DNA of 47,289 nt from IMG/VR virus record IMGVR_UViG_3300042691_001185, positions 1-47,289 of that record. One strand, written 5' to 3'. The stretch comes from a virus. The position numbers and the translations under genes are program-made. Positions 7,060 to 14,788 of this stretch are shown here, one piece after another. Each line of letters begins with the position of its first letter. The first letter of the stretch is position 1. The notes under the pieces were generated by a model. That model made no database searches. It worked only from the letters and a program-made list of their open reading frames with translations, and was not told the origin of the DNA.

Positions 7060-7376
7060 CTAAAGGGAAACAGTTTCCCAAAGACGTAGTTGAACACTGG
7101 CCTGAAGTATTCGGGGAAATTACACTAAATGTAGTTCCCCTGCAATATCTTGACTCAATAACCGTTACTTTTAAAAATTCAAAAGTTTGGGAAATAAAAA
7201 TAGGTTCTAAACAGGCTTTAGATAATTGGGATTCTTTTGAAGAGAATCTCAAGGAAATGCTGTCATCATACGAAAGTGATATCGAAAATGTTGATTTTAA
7301 ATTAGACACAGAGAGAGTTAAAAAAGACATGATCAAAAATACAAATAAATTTTTAAGAAAGCGAAAACTAAAATGA
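7056..7376 (+). CDS. Hypothetical protein
   Basis: 106 residues beginning with GTG, chosen because GTGA overlaps the upstream stop and the N-terminus MTKGKQFPKDVVEHWPEVFG reads naturally. A beta-rich centre (ITLNVVPLQYLDSITVTF, KVWEIKIG) is followed by an acidic helix (WDSFEENLKEMLSSYES) and a strongly basic C-terminus (KKDMIKNTNKFLRKRKLK). The separation of charge suggests nucleic-acid or protein binding. Its stop overlaps the thyX start (ATGA), so the two are translated together. Confidence 0.72.
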   Translation: MTKGKQFPKDVVEHWPEVFGEITLNVVPLQYLDSITVTFKNSKVWEIKIGSKQALDNWDSFEENLKEMLSSYESDIENVDFKLDTERVKKDMIKNTNKFLRKRKLK

Positions 7377-8041
7377 ATGTCAAATTACTTAGCTTCAGTC
7401 AACCCACTAAAGAATTTGCAGATATGGGAATTGCAGATGCTCAAGAATTAATTGCATATTGTGCAAGAGTAAGTAATCCTAGTAATCAATTTAATACTGA
7501 AACTAGCGAGAAATTAATCAAGTATCTAGTTAAACACCAGCACTGGAGTCCATTAGAAATGGTTAGTGCTTGTATTGAAATCACAACAACACGTGATATT
7601 GCTCGTCAAATTCTAAGACACAGAAGTTTTAGTTTTCAAGAGTTTAGCCAACGTTACGCTGATCCAACAAAGGATCTCAACTTTGTTACTAGAGAAGCTA
7701 GACTGCAAGACACTAAGAATAGACAAAACAGTGTAGAAACAGATGACACGTTGCTACAGAACGAATGGTTCCGTGCGCAACAACGAGTTATCTATGCGGC
7801 ACAACGTGAGTATGAATGGGCAATTAAAAACGGTATTGCCAAAGAACAAGCCCGAGCTGTTTTACCAGAAGGGCTTATTGAAAGTAGAATTTATATGAAC
7901 GGAACACTACGCTCTTGGATTCACTTTATTGAATTACGTAGTGCTAACGGCACACAGAAAGAGCATCAGGAAGTTGCTAAGGCGTGTGCATCTGTAATTG
8001 CAACAGTATTTCCTATGATGTCAGGTTTAGTTTCTTCTTGA
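7373..8041 (+). CDS. thyX: Flavin-dependent thymidylate synthase ThyX
   Basis: Makes dTMP from dUMP using methylene-tetrahydrofolate, FAD and NADPH, supplying thymidine for phage DNA synthesis. The signature RHRX7S is present: RHRSFSFQEFS at 82-92, followed by QRY. The second half contains the expected substrate-site region around ESRIYMNGTLRSWIHFIELR. Length (222 aa) is typical for the family, so the gene appears complete. The start ATG overlaps the previous stop. Its last 76 bases run into the 3' end of a convergent glycosyltransferase-like gene, and a terminator for this strand lies about 85 bases after the stop. ThyX is common in environmental T4-like phages, whereas T4 itself has the unrelated Td enzyme. 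Confidence 0.96.
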   Translation: MNVKLLSFSQPTKEFADMGIADAQELIAYCARVSNPSNQFNTETSEKLIKYLVKHQHWSPLEMVSACIEITTTRDIARQILRHRSFSFQEFSQRYADPTKDLNFVTREARLQDTKNRQNSVETDDTLLQNEWFRAQQRVIYAAQREYEWAIKNGIAKEQARAVLPEGLIESRIYMNGTLRSWIHFIELRSANGTQKEHQEVAKACASVIATVFPMMSGLVSS

Positions 8042-9099
8042 TCTTTATCTAAAAACATTTCTGGAGGGAACAATTTGATATGTGCTTCAAATTGTTCTCT
8101 TAGCCATTCATAATCATTAATCATAGCAAGGGCGATTTTATCGCCCTTGTATGTTTTTCCGTACCATTCCCCTGCACTAGCACCACCTTTTACATATTCG
8201 CCCAAAGGTCGGCTTCCACCTTTCGAAGTCCAAGCTAGTAGACGCTCGTTAGTTTCTTCTTGCACTTGTCTATCAATGACGCCCGATGCTAGTTTAGCAC
8301 ACTCTCTAAATGCACCTCTCCATGCATTAAATGGGTTAGTTGCAAAATTGTTAATGTTAGATATCTCATCTATTATTTTGATCTTTGCTCCAATACTGGT
8401 AGTAACGTCTACCGCAGTATCTTCATCAGCCATTAGAATTAAGTGTTTAGGAATTAACTTAATACCACTGTGACCATATTCTAAATGATTGATAGGATTT
8501 ATACTTTTCCAAATATGCACTACATCAAAATCCCATTCTGGAACTGTATAATGAAAATCAAATGCGTCTATTACTGTAGCATCTGCGTCTACTACCCAGA
8601 AAAAGTCAGTAACTGATTGTTTAGCTGCGGCTAAGTGTGCATTAAAAATGCCTTTAACACCTGAGATAAGTTTTACATCAGATCGCTTTTCTTTTAAATA
8701 TCTCAAATTTTTATTAGCATTATTTTCATCGTACTGAATAAAAAATACATCGTATGCAAGGTACGATATAATATCAGTATAAACAAACTTTTTATCTAAC
8801 TGCTCACCGGATGTATTTTTAGGGACTAGATAAATTTTAGCAGTTTTAGACTCGAATACATGAAAATATTGTTTATCCCACTCTTCAACTTTATAGTCAA
8901 TCAATTTTTCCCAACCTTGAACTTCTATATCAATTAACCATGCCATCGAGGTTATAAAAGTTACCTGTTTAGATAGAGAATCTACAGAACCACTATGCTG
9001 TTTAAATTTTGCATAAGGATATGTAACTGTTAGAGTATCAATTAATTTTCTAACATTTTCGGTTTTATTTTTGTAATAAAAAATAATATCATTATTCAT
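7966..9099 (-). CDS. Glycosyltransferase-like protein (GT-A fold suspected)
   Basis: 377 residues. A central FFWVVDADATVIDAF (about 166-180) places a DxD motif at the end of a strand, as in nucleotide-sugar-dependent GT-A glycosyltransferases. Downstream WDFDVVHIWKSINP and the GHSGIKLIPK segment parallel the neighbouring paralogue (GNGGLKLWPK). The first 110 residues are additional to that paralogue and resemble a degenerate first domain. The start overlaps the previous gene as ATGA. The C-terminal 25 codons overlap the 3' end of thyX on the other strand, and an internal hairpin at codons near 320 acts as a + strand terminator. Enzyme class is inferred; donor and acceptor are unknown. Confidence 0.72.
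   Translation of the reverse strand: MNNDIIFYYKNKTENVRKLIDTLTVTYPYAKFKQHSGSVDSLSKQVTFITSMAWLIDIEVQGWEKLIDYKVEEWDKQYFHVFESKTAKIYLVPKNTSGEQLDKKFVYTDIISYLAYDVFFIQYDENNANKNLRYLKEKRSDVKLISGVKGIFNAHLAAAKQSVTDFFWVVDADATVIDAFDFHYTVPEWDFDVVHIWKSINPINHLEYGHSGIKLIPKHLILMADEDTAVDVTTSIGAKIKIIDEISNINNFATNPFNAWRGAFRECAKLASGVIDRQVQEETNERLLAWTSKGGSRPLGEYVKGGASAGEWYGKTYKGDKIALAMINDYEWLREQFEAHIKLFPPEMFLDKDQEETKPDIIGNTVAITDAHALATS
8127..8158 (+). terminator. Intrinsic terminator for the thyX transcript, inside the opposing gene
   Basis: CAAGGGCGA (8127-8135), loop TTTTA, TCGCCCTTG (8141-8149): nine perfect pairs with a GC-rich core, followed by TATGTTTTT (8150-8158). The T run exists only on the + strand side, so termination should act on transcripts coming from thyX. 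On the other strand the same bases encode KGDKIAL of the glycosyltransferase-like protein and would not terminate its mRNA. Confidence 0.75.
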
Positions 9100-10013
9100 T
9101 CTTTGTCTAAGAAACCAGTTCCTGTCCTATATTGTTGTATGTGTACTTCTTTGAAAAATTTACTAGCATCTGCATCAAGATTTGCAATTTCTAAATCAAG
9201 TGCATTTTTTAATTCTGTTCCTAACCAGTTAATTCGATACTCTAAATCAGTTGCAGGTCCATGTCCTTTATCTCGCCAATAACTTTCTAGCCAATCAAAA
9301 TCTCTAACATTAACATAGTCCCAGTCAGTACAGTTTGTCATATAACAGCCTTCTCGGGCTCCCATTATTGCCCAATCACCGTTTAACACATCTCTACCAA
9401 CATTAAGCCATACTAGTAATCGTTGTAGATTTTTCCAGTGTATTTCTTTTTTAAATTCTTTGTTAGCAGTCTTGACTCCGCGATCTAATGACATTTTAAC
9501 ACCTTCACGGAATCCTGCACGCCATGCCTGGAATGGAGTTGCATTATTATATACGTCACTGTAACAGCTATTCATCTGAATATATTCTGCATCCCAACAA
9601 AAATCTACTTGTGCATTAGGATCATCAGCGGGTGCGTTTTCATGCGTTTTCATGTCTAGCACATACTGTTTAGGCCATAATTTTAAGCCGCCATTGCCGT
9701 ACATGAGTCCGTTGACTACGTTATAGCCCGCCCATGAAATAACGCACTTGGATAAATCTTTGTGTTCTTCAAAGTTGACTTCTTGATTTAGAAAATCTTC
9801 ACGGACAATATTGTCACCATCTACTGTAACAAAACGATCTGTGTCACTTAGTCTAGCACATGCCTTGTGTGCTTCATCGCTACCTTTAACGCCATGGACA
9901 CGTTTTGCCCAAGGCACTTTAGTTAATAAGTCAGCGTAATTCTTTTCCGCGTTAGGCTCGTCGTAACTAAGATAGATAATATCGTAGTCTAAAATTTTAA
10001 CTGTTTGTGTCAT
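9096..10013 (-). CDS. Glycosyltransferase-like protein
   Basis: The frame is open from a TTG at 10031, but the ATG at 10013 is preferred because the protein then begins MTQTVKILDYDIIYLSYDE, like its neighbours that begin MTQG or MTRG; 305 residues. A DGD motif in RFVTVDGDNIV (about residues 61-71) follows a helix in the way GT-A nucleotide-sugar enzymes place their metal-binding DxD. It is a paralogue of the next gene downstream: both contain a YDE.NA.KN segment and a G.GG.KL/G.SGIKL pattern. From memory, related proteins occur in uncultured aquatic T4-like phages. It overlaps its upstream neighbour by 17 bases and its downstream one by 4. No acceptor can be assigned. Confidence 0.75.
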   Translation of the reverse strand: MTQTVKILDYDIIYLSYDEPNAEKNYADLLTKVPWAKRVHGVKGSDEAHKACARLSDTDRFVTVDGDNIVREDFLNQEVNFEEHKDLSKCVISWAGYNVVNGLMYGNGGLKLWPKQYVLDMKTHENAPADDPNAQVDFCWDAEYIQMNSCYSDVYNNATPFQAWRAGFREGVKMSLDRGVKTANKEFKKEIHWKNLQRLLVWLNVGRDVLNGDWAIMGAREGCYMTNCTDWDYVNVRDFDWLESYWRDKGHGPATDLEYRINWLGTELKNALDLEIANLDADASKFFKEVHIQQYRTGTGFLDKE

Positions 10014-10623
10014 ATAATATTTGATACCCAATTGTTGAAAAAAACTTTCTTACAAAGATTCTGTTTTCAACATCTGCCTCCTTGTGTAATTTGTGTTCAA
10101 TATAAATTCTATCATCGTCAAGCAAATCTTTTAACAATATTTTAATAGATCTAATCAACATATTATTATAATCTTTATCTACTATAAAAATTTCAAATGC
10201 TGTATTAAGATTGTGTTGTTTTAATATTGATCGCTGATCAGGGCGTAACTGAAATCCCCATTGTTTTAGCAATGGATAATTTTCAATTGTAAACATACTG
10301 TTCCAATGATCAACATTAGGAACTTCGTCTATATTAATAAGATTAACATCTGTATCATTTTTAGAAATAATTACAGGAGTAGTTTGATCAACAAACATAA
10401 CTTTGTAGTTTGAAGAAATTTTCTTTCCATTAAAAAATTCTTTTACAATGTCATATTCTACTTCAAAAAAGTTTGCAAGATCAGAGCGAGGCTCATTTGT
10501 AATTGCTAAAATGTTTCCTGTATCTTTATCGTAATATACATTATAAAGAGAATTAATTCTACTATTCATTAGAGCTTTTTCTAAAAGCTCATAAGGAATA
10601 ATGTCTTCTTCTGGATTATACAT
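9997..10623 (-). CDS. Hypothetical protein in the glycosyltransferase cassette
   Basis: 208 residues, not recognised. It is acidic in the N-terminal half and richer in Lys in the C-terminal third. Segments such as YKVMFVDQTTPVIISKND and FEIFIVDKDYNNMLIRSIK suggest alternating strands and helices, but no DxD-type or other catalytic motif stands out. It overlaps the genes on both sides (8 and 17 bases), so it is an obligate member of the coupled cassette. It could be a partner or a specificity subunit for the flanking enzymes; this rests only on position. Confidence 0.7.
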   Translation of the reverse strand: MYNPEEDIIPYELLEKALMNSRINSLYNVYYDKDTGNILAITNEPRSDLANFFEVEYDIVKEFFNGKKISSNYKVMFVDQTTPVIISKNDTDVNLINIDEVPNVDHWNSMFTIENYPLLKQWGFQLRPDQRSILKQHNLNTAFEIFIVDKDYNNMLIRSIKILLKDLLDDDRIYIEHKLHKEADVENRIFVRKFFSTIGYQILYDTNS

Positions 10624-11440
10624 TTAATTTCCTTAAAATGTTATCAGTAAGAAATGCATCTTCTACATAATGAAACACGCCTGTTTGTTTAAAATTGTTT
10701 ACAAATAATTCACGTTTAGAATTAAAATTAACAATGGCCTGACTTAAAAATGATTCAGGTGTAGGATCCCAACTTTGAAGTGCAGGTTTCATGTGTGTAA
10801 ATGTAAAGGGACTGTTAGTGCTAATAATTTGATCGTCTATTCCTAACAGTTTTGCGGCAATAGAAAATGTTACATCCATACTAAAAAACTTTTGTGTTTG
10901 TTTTGGTGCAACTTCATAGAAAATTCGTTGCCAGTTGTAAGTGATAAATTCTACCAGTTTAAAGAACTCTAACGATTCAGCAGACTTTTTAAAGTAATAC
11001 ATTCCAGAATATAAATCTGGTAAATCATTTTCTTCAAATGTTTTTCTATAAGTTCTGTCAGTAATTACACGCCCTTTGTAATCACGCACATTTGACGAGA
11101 AGAATAAATTTCGTTCTTTGGTAAATTTCCAGATGCGTTCAATGTTTTCTAAAATTAAAACATCTGCGTCCAGTGCAATAGTTTCATCATATGGACTAGC
11201 GTGATATAACTTCCAACGATTTTCAACTTTCCATTCACTTGCCTCAGCTTGATCGCCAAATGGAATAGGAATAATTTTATCAAATGCACTAACGTATTCT
11301 TCAGGCACCGTATCATTAGTTACTAGACTAATATTATTGATTGTAGGCTGTGTAGCTTTGATACTTAATGCAAGAGCATAGGCTTGTCTAACATAATCTA
11401 CATCACTGTTTTGTGCAAGTACTATAAAGCCACGTGTCAT
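10616..11440 (-). CDS. Glycosyltransferase-like protein (GT8-like)
   Basis: 274 residues. N-terminal MTRGFIVLAQNSDVDYVRQA leads into an alpha/beta region; TIALDADVLILENI (about 91-104) carries DAD on a strand end, as in GT8 and related GT-A families. Later YSGMYYFKKS and a His-containing FTFTHMKPALQSWDP resemble the acceptor-side and second metal-binding parts of that family. It is a clear paralogue of the adjacent upstream gene (shared MTxG, SPYDET, D-x-D and YYFKK/FYFKK). The start ATG overlaps the upstream stop (ATGA). The substrate is unknown; tail fibre, baseplate protein, or a modified DNA base are the options suggested by context. Confidence 0.78.
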   Translation of the reverse strand: MTRGFIVLAQNSDVDYVRQAYALALSIKATQPTINNISLVTNDTVPEEYVSAFDKIIPIPFGDQAEASEWKVENRWKLYHASPYDETIALDADVLILENIERIWKFTKERNLFFSSNVRDYKGRVITDRTYRKTFEENDLPDLYSGMYYFKKSAESLEFFKLVEFITYNWQRIFYEVAPKQTQKFFSMDVTFSIAAKLLGIDDQIISTNSPFTFTHMKPALQSWDPTPESFLSQAIVNFNSKRELFVNNFKQTGVFHYVEDAFLTDNILRKLNV

Positions 11441-12273
11441 ACTAGTACCTCATCAAGGCATCGTGTTAGACTGTATTTGTTCATAATGTGCATGTCAAGT
11501 CCGACTGTTTTAGTTGCTACATATTCGCCTGAATAGTTTTTCTTTTCAACTAAGAATTGATATGCGTTATCTTTAATCTTAACTAAGATATCTCTATCTA
11601 ATGTATAATTCATTTTGCCAGGAAGAGGGCCTGCAAATTCATCGCCCATCATAGATACTGCTATACTAAAGGCAAAGTCATTTCTAAATACGCTAGAATC
11701 AATATTATAAAGTGCTCTATAATAACTCCAGTTAGATTTAATGTTTTTTATAATATCAAAGAATGCTTGATTAGCAGTTGTCTTTTTAAAATAAAATGCT
11801 GTAGCCCAATAGAAAGGTATTGACAATTGATTTAAGTATCTAAAACTTCGATCATCTCTCCACTGTGCTAGATCAAAACTGTCTTGATAAATTAAAAAGT
11901 CTTTTGCATGTCCCCATATTTTAGACAAGTTATTGCTACTAATAATATAGTCACTGTCAATTACCAGTGTCTCGTCATAAGGGCTTAATTCGTAGCAATC
12001 ACTTCTAGTAAGGTTTTTCCACGTTAATGTTTTAGAGGCAAGTGTTCCGTCGTAAAATTTCTTTGTTTGACTAGTATCTGAATTAATAGTTATGATTCTA
12101 TCAAAAACTGTTTTAGCTGTAGGTTGGCTTTGTAGTAGCCAATCTTTACTATCTGTAACTAAACTAACAGGAACATTTAAATATTTTTCTACTCGTTGAG
12201 CAGCATATAGTGAAATCTTTGCATAGTCAATTTCATTATTATTTTGTGCAAAAATTAGTACACCCTGTGTCAT
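11437..12273 (-). CDS. Glycosyltransferase-like protein, paralogue of its neighbour
   Basis: 278 residues. It shares the architecture of the next gene: MTQGVLIFAQNNNEIDYAK at the N-terminus, then ELSPYDETLVIDSDYIISSN (about 99-118) with a DSD motif in the place of DAD, then FYWATAFYFKKTTANQAF. The DSD variant keeps both acidic positions, so metal binding is still plausible. The end (GLDMHIMNKYSLTRCLDEVL) contains a His suited to the second metal-ligand site of GT8-like enzymes. It overlaps its upstream gene by ATGA. Two adjacent paralogues suggest duplication and division of labour, for instance successive sugar additions. Confidence 0.75.
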   Translation of the reverse strand: MTQGVLIFAQNNNEIDYAKISLYAAQRVEKYLNVPVSLVTDSKDWLLQSQPTAKTVFDRIITINSDTSQTKKFYDGTLASKTLTWKNLTRSDCYELSPYDETLVIDSDYIISSNNLSKIWGHAKDFLIYQDSFDLAQWRDDRSFRYLNQLSIPFYWATAFYFKKTTANQAFFDIIKNIKSNWSYYRALYNIDSSVFRNDFAFSIAVSMMGDEFAGPLPGKMNYTLDRDILVKIKDNAYQFLVEKKNYSGEYVATKTVGLDMHIMNKYSLTRCLDEVLV

Positions 12274-12617
12274 AGTTCAACTAAACCTTCAACTCGGCGT
12301 TTTGACTTTATTTCACCATATTTAGCTAGATACGCATTAGTGGCTAGACTGTAGACGTTTAAAATACTGTTAAGGAATTCTTTAAGATTTACCACGTTCA
12401 GTGGTATGTTATTATCATCTAAAATAACTGATTCTGTATTTCCAAGTTCTGTCAATGTATGTACAAAAACAATTAACTCACGAGTTACTGTAAATGTAGA
12501 CCCTTGAAAATAATAAATGAGATTTTGTTTATATTCTTCTAAAGCAACTCGTCGTAAGTTGCTTAAACTTGCCATGTAATTGGCAGTTTGAAATGCTTTT
12601 TCTAATCGTTCGTCCAC
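12270..12617 (-). CDS. Conserved small phage protein heading the glycosyltransferase operon
   Basis: 115 residues starting with GTG at 12617, chosen because GGAGG (12628-12624) lies six bases upstream and a consensus promoter sits just behind. Mostly helical: MDERLEKAFQTANYMASLSN, then LIYYFQGSTFTVTRELIVFV, an acidic VILDDNNIPLNV turn, and a long C-terminal helix. The pattern resembles small proteins next to fibre and glycosyltransferase genes in T4-like marine phages, whose function I do not know. A chaperone or assembly role for fibres is possible but unproven. Stop and next start overlap as ATGA. Confidence 0.75.
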   Translation of the reverse strand: MDERLEKAFQTANYMASLSNLRRVALEEYKQNLIYYFQGSTFTVTRELIVFVHTLTELGNTESVILDDNNIPLNVVNLKEFLNSILNVYSLATNAYLAKYGEIKSKRRVEGLVEL

Positions 12618-12636
12618 AGGCGCCTCCAGAGCTAAT

Positions 12637-12665
12637 ACTATAACTTATAGTAGTTAGCTTGTCAA
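12637..12665 (-). promoter_or_regulatory. Sigma70-type promoter for the glycosyltransferase cassette, with palindrome
   Basis: Read on the - strand: TTGACA (12665-12660), 17-base spacer, TATAGT (12642-12637). The expected start is near 12630, so the leader is only about 13 bases and begins almost at the GGAGG. The -10 lies in the perfect inverted repeat ACTATAA-C-TTATAGT (12637-12651), extended by CTAA/TTAG arms at 12632-12635 and 12654-12657 with one unpaired base, a possible operator. This promoter would let the cassette be read early, apart from the late fibre operon behind it. Confidence 0.82.
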
Positions 12666-12696
12666 GAGGCTTGAGTAGATTAGTCTTGAACAGCTT

Positions 12697-13599
12697 TTAG
12701 GCTGCTGTTGGTGTCAGTACGGAAACGTTTACGCCGGTTGGACGGAATTGTGCAAACACTGAGTTTAGTGTTGGCTGTACATCTTCGTCAAAGTTTGGAT
12801 CGCCAGCATCATTATCTTGGTATTCTGCTGTTAAAATAATTTGAGTAGAGTCTGCACTTTTTCTTGCATATAGATAATATCTATTTTCAGCATACGCACC
12901 AGAAGGTGCTGCTTTTTGTCCAATTAATTGATTGCTAGTTGTTAGATCTTCAAATCCTATAGCTGATCCTGTTGCACTAGCACCTGTGTATGTAGTGGCA
13001 GTATAATTCATTCGAAATTCACCCATTTGAGTGAACATGGTATTCCACGTGTTATTTTTACTAGTGCCTGTAGTAATATTTGCACTAGCACGTAATGATC
13101 CGCCAGCATTAAAGAAATAACGTAGGTTTGCGGCTGCACCGTCTCCGCCTGCATTACCAGTAATAGTAACTGTATGAGTTAGTGTACCGTTCCACGTTGC
13201 AGACTGTGTACGAGTTAATAGACTCTCATCAGTCAATTGACCTCCGCCACTAGTACTATCAACTGCATATCTGTTAGTAGTTATTGTTGTTGCCATTGCT
13301 GCAAATTGTGCTCGCAATGCCTCAGTAATAGAAGCACCGCTTGCAGGAACAACTAAATTTAAACCGTCAGTTGCAGTACCACTGCCAACTGCTGCACCTA
13401 GCTGGTGTTGTCTTGCACTAACCATATCAGTTCTTAAATTTAACCATTGCAATGCTGTTATAACACTACCAGTTGTTACGTCGGATGACGCTAATGTTTG
13501 GCCGTAACCTGCTGTGTTTCTTCCTAATACATTGTTAACTGTAGTTCTAATAGAATTATAGTCTGTATTTTGAATTAATTGTCCTACGCCTGCTGCCAT
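12697..13599 (-). CDS. Tail-fibre-like virion structural protein
   Basis: 300 residues. The N-terminal 75 residues (MAAGVGQLIQNTDYNSIRTT, then NTAGYGQT and ITALQWLNLRTDMV) form a small helical head resembling proteins in the structural region of marine T4-like phages. The remainder is rich in Thr, Ser, Gly, Ala and Asn with a repetitive strand pattern (GNAGGDGAAANLRYFFNAGG; STQIILTAEYQDNDAG), as expected of a beta-rich fibre or decoration protein. No transmembrane or enzymatic motif is present. AAGGAAAG lies ahead of the ATG. It is the last gene of the late fibre group; the next cassette has its own promoter. Exact virion location is unknown. Confidence 0.75.
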   Translation of the reverse strand: MAAGVGQLIQNTDYNSIRTTVNNVLGRNTAGYGQTLASSDVTTGSVITALQWLNLRTDMVSARQHQLGAAVGSGTATDGLNLVVPASGASITEALRAQFAAMATTITTNRYAVDSTSGGGQLTDESLLTRTQSATWNGTLTHTVTITGNAGGDGAAANLRYFFNAGGSLRASANITTGTSKNNTWNTMFTQMGEFRMNYTATTYTGASATGSAIGFEDLTTSNQLIGQKAAPSGAYAENRYYLYARKSADSTQIILTAEYQDNDAGDPNFDEDVQPTLNSVFAQFRPTGVNVSVLTPTAA

Positions 13600-13608
13600 T
13601 TTCTTTCC

Positions 13609-14757
13609 TTACAATATAATTGCTTCTACTAACTTTACACCAGTATCGTTACTAGATTCTAAAGCAATAGCAAACACATCAGTTGAATGCTGCACTCCTA
13701 CACTAGCACAGCCATCGTTAGCTGCAATAAGATTATCACCTTTTTTCACTGCGCCAATAACTCGAACAGGTACACGCCCTTTTAGTGCAACATAAGTACC
13801 GCCTTCTAATTCGCTATTCATCATGTAAGCAGGATTTGTACTTACTGCACCAATTGCACGTTTGCCCCATGAACTAGCAGTTACTTCTTTTTCTCCACCT
13901 ACTACCATAACAGTACCTGGTGCATATTCTGCATCTGCAAGATATTTTTCTGCTAAGTCAGCAAATCTAGCTGTTGAAGCTATACCTTGGAATACATTAG
14001 CAAATAAATCTCCAGACCCGTCTCTAGCTGCAATAGTACTTGCGGTTGCTGCTGTAGCAGCAGTTCTTGCTGTTCCTGCAACATTTATACTATTTGCCTT
14101 TGTTGCATAACTAGCGGTTCCCCAAAATGTATGAGCTGATCCTGTTGTAATACCTGTTATTCCGGTATTAACTAAAGTTAACCCCTGCTTAATAACTGAG
14201 AAACCTGTAAGATCTGTTTCTATTGCAGTGTCAACTGTAAATTCATCTGCTGAAATAATATAAACAGTTTCATCATCGATTACTGCTTCTACAATAGCAT
14301 GAATTCCTCCGCCTGGGGTATCTACTACTGTTCTAGATCTCATCTGTGTAGTGCCAAGACCCGGAGCAGTTTGTGGTCCAATTAACACATAATCGTCTGC
14401 ATCAGTACGTGCATACAATTGATTATTACCATTATCAAACCAAAGATCGCCAGTGCTTAACCCTGCAGGAGCAGTTGTTTTTACTTCTGCACCGCCTGTT
14501 GTACGCCAAACATTGTTTTTATCATAAAACTTTAATTTGTTTTTTTCACTATCAAACCAAAGTTGTCCACTAGTAGGACGTGGAGGTGCGCTAGTGCCTG
14601 AGAAATTCTCCAGCAAATGTAAGAAATTCTCATTTTGTACTTCACCATAACCTGCGTAGTTTTTACCGATAAGTTTAATATCGAGTGTACTGTCGATCGT
14701 ACCGTCTTCTACTACTGTTAGTGTTGTACCATTATACTTGTCAATACTATATGGCAT
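13609..14757 (-). CDS. Tail-fibre-like protein with shared N-terminal and C-terminal modules
   Basis: 382 residues. The N-terminal module (about 1-75) has LIGKNYAGYGEVQNENFLHL followed by SGQLWFDSEKNKLKFYD, and a second GDLWFDNGNNQLY copy near 102-115. This module also begins the 372- and 708-residue neighbours. A linker of small residues (TAATAATAST) leads into a C-terminal domain (about 245-382) starting ADLAEKY and containing PGTVMVVGG, VSTNPAYMMN and LKGRVPVRVIGAVKKGD. The same domain forms most of the 195-residue protein at 18687. Probably a fibre or baseplate-attached spike. A CTAAATA late box lies 24 bases before the ATG and AAGGGG supplies the ribosome site. Confidence 0.82.
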   Translation of the reverse strand: MPYSIDKYNGTTLTVVEDGTIDSTLDIKLIGKNYAGYGEVQNENFLHLLENFSGTSAPPRPTSGQLWFDSEKNKLKFYDKNNVWRTTGGAEVKTTAPAGLSTGDLWFDNGNNQLYARTDADDYVLIGPQTAPGLGTTQMRSRTVVDTPGGGIHAIVEAVIDDETVYIISADEFTVDTAIETDLTGFSVIKQGLTLVNTGITGITTGSAHTFWGTASYATKANSINVAGTARTAATAATASTIAARDGSGDLFANVFQGIASTARFADLAEKYLADAEYAPGTVMVVGGEKEVTASSWGKRAIGAVSTNPAYMMNSELEGGTYVALKGRVPVRVIGAVKKGDNLIAANDGCASVGVQHSTDVFAIALESSNDTGVKLVEAIIL

Positions 14758-14781
14758 TTAGTTCCACCCCTTAACTTTATA

Positions 14782-14788
14782 TATTTAG
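14782..14788 (-). promoter_or_regulatory. Late-promoter-like box CTAAATA
   Basis: CTAAATA on the - strand (14788-14782), followed by TATAAAG, overlapping the stop codon of the upstream fibre gene and 24 bases before the ATG at 14757. It matches boxes before gp6 and before the gene at 43137 in sequence and spacing, and resembles the T4 late consensus TATAAATA read by gp55. Confidence 0.6.

Noticed and set aside
12660-12694. Inverted repeats TCAAG/CTTGA and TCAAGA/TCTTGA after the 300-residue fibre gene
   Set aside because: Short stems, no T run on the - strand, and they overlap the -35 of the next promoter; not enough to call a terminator.
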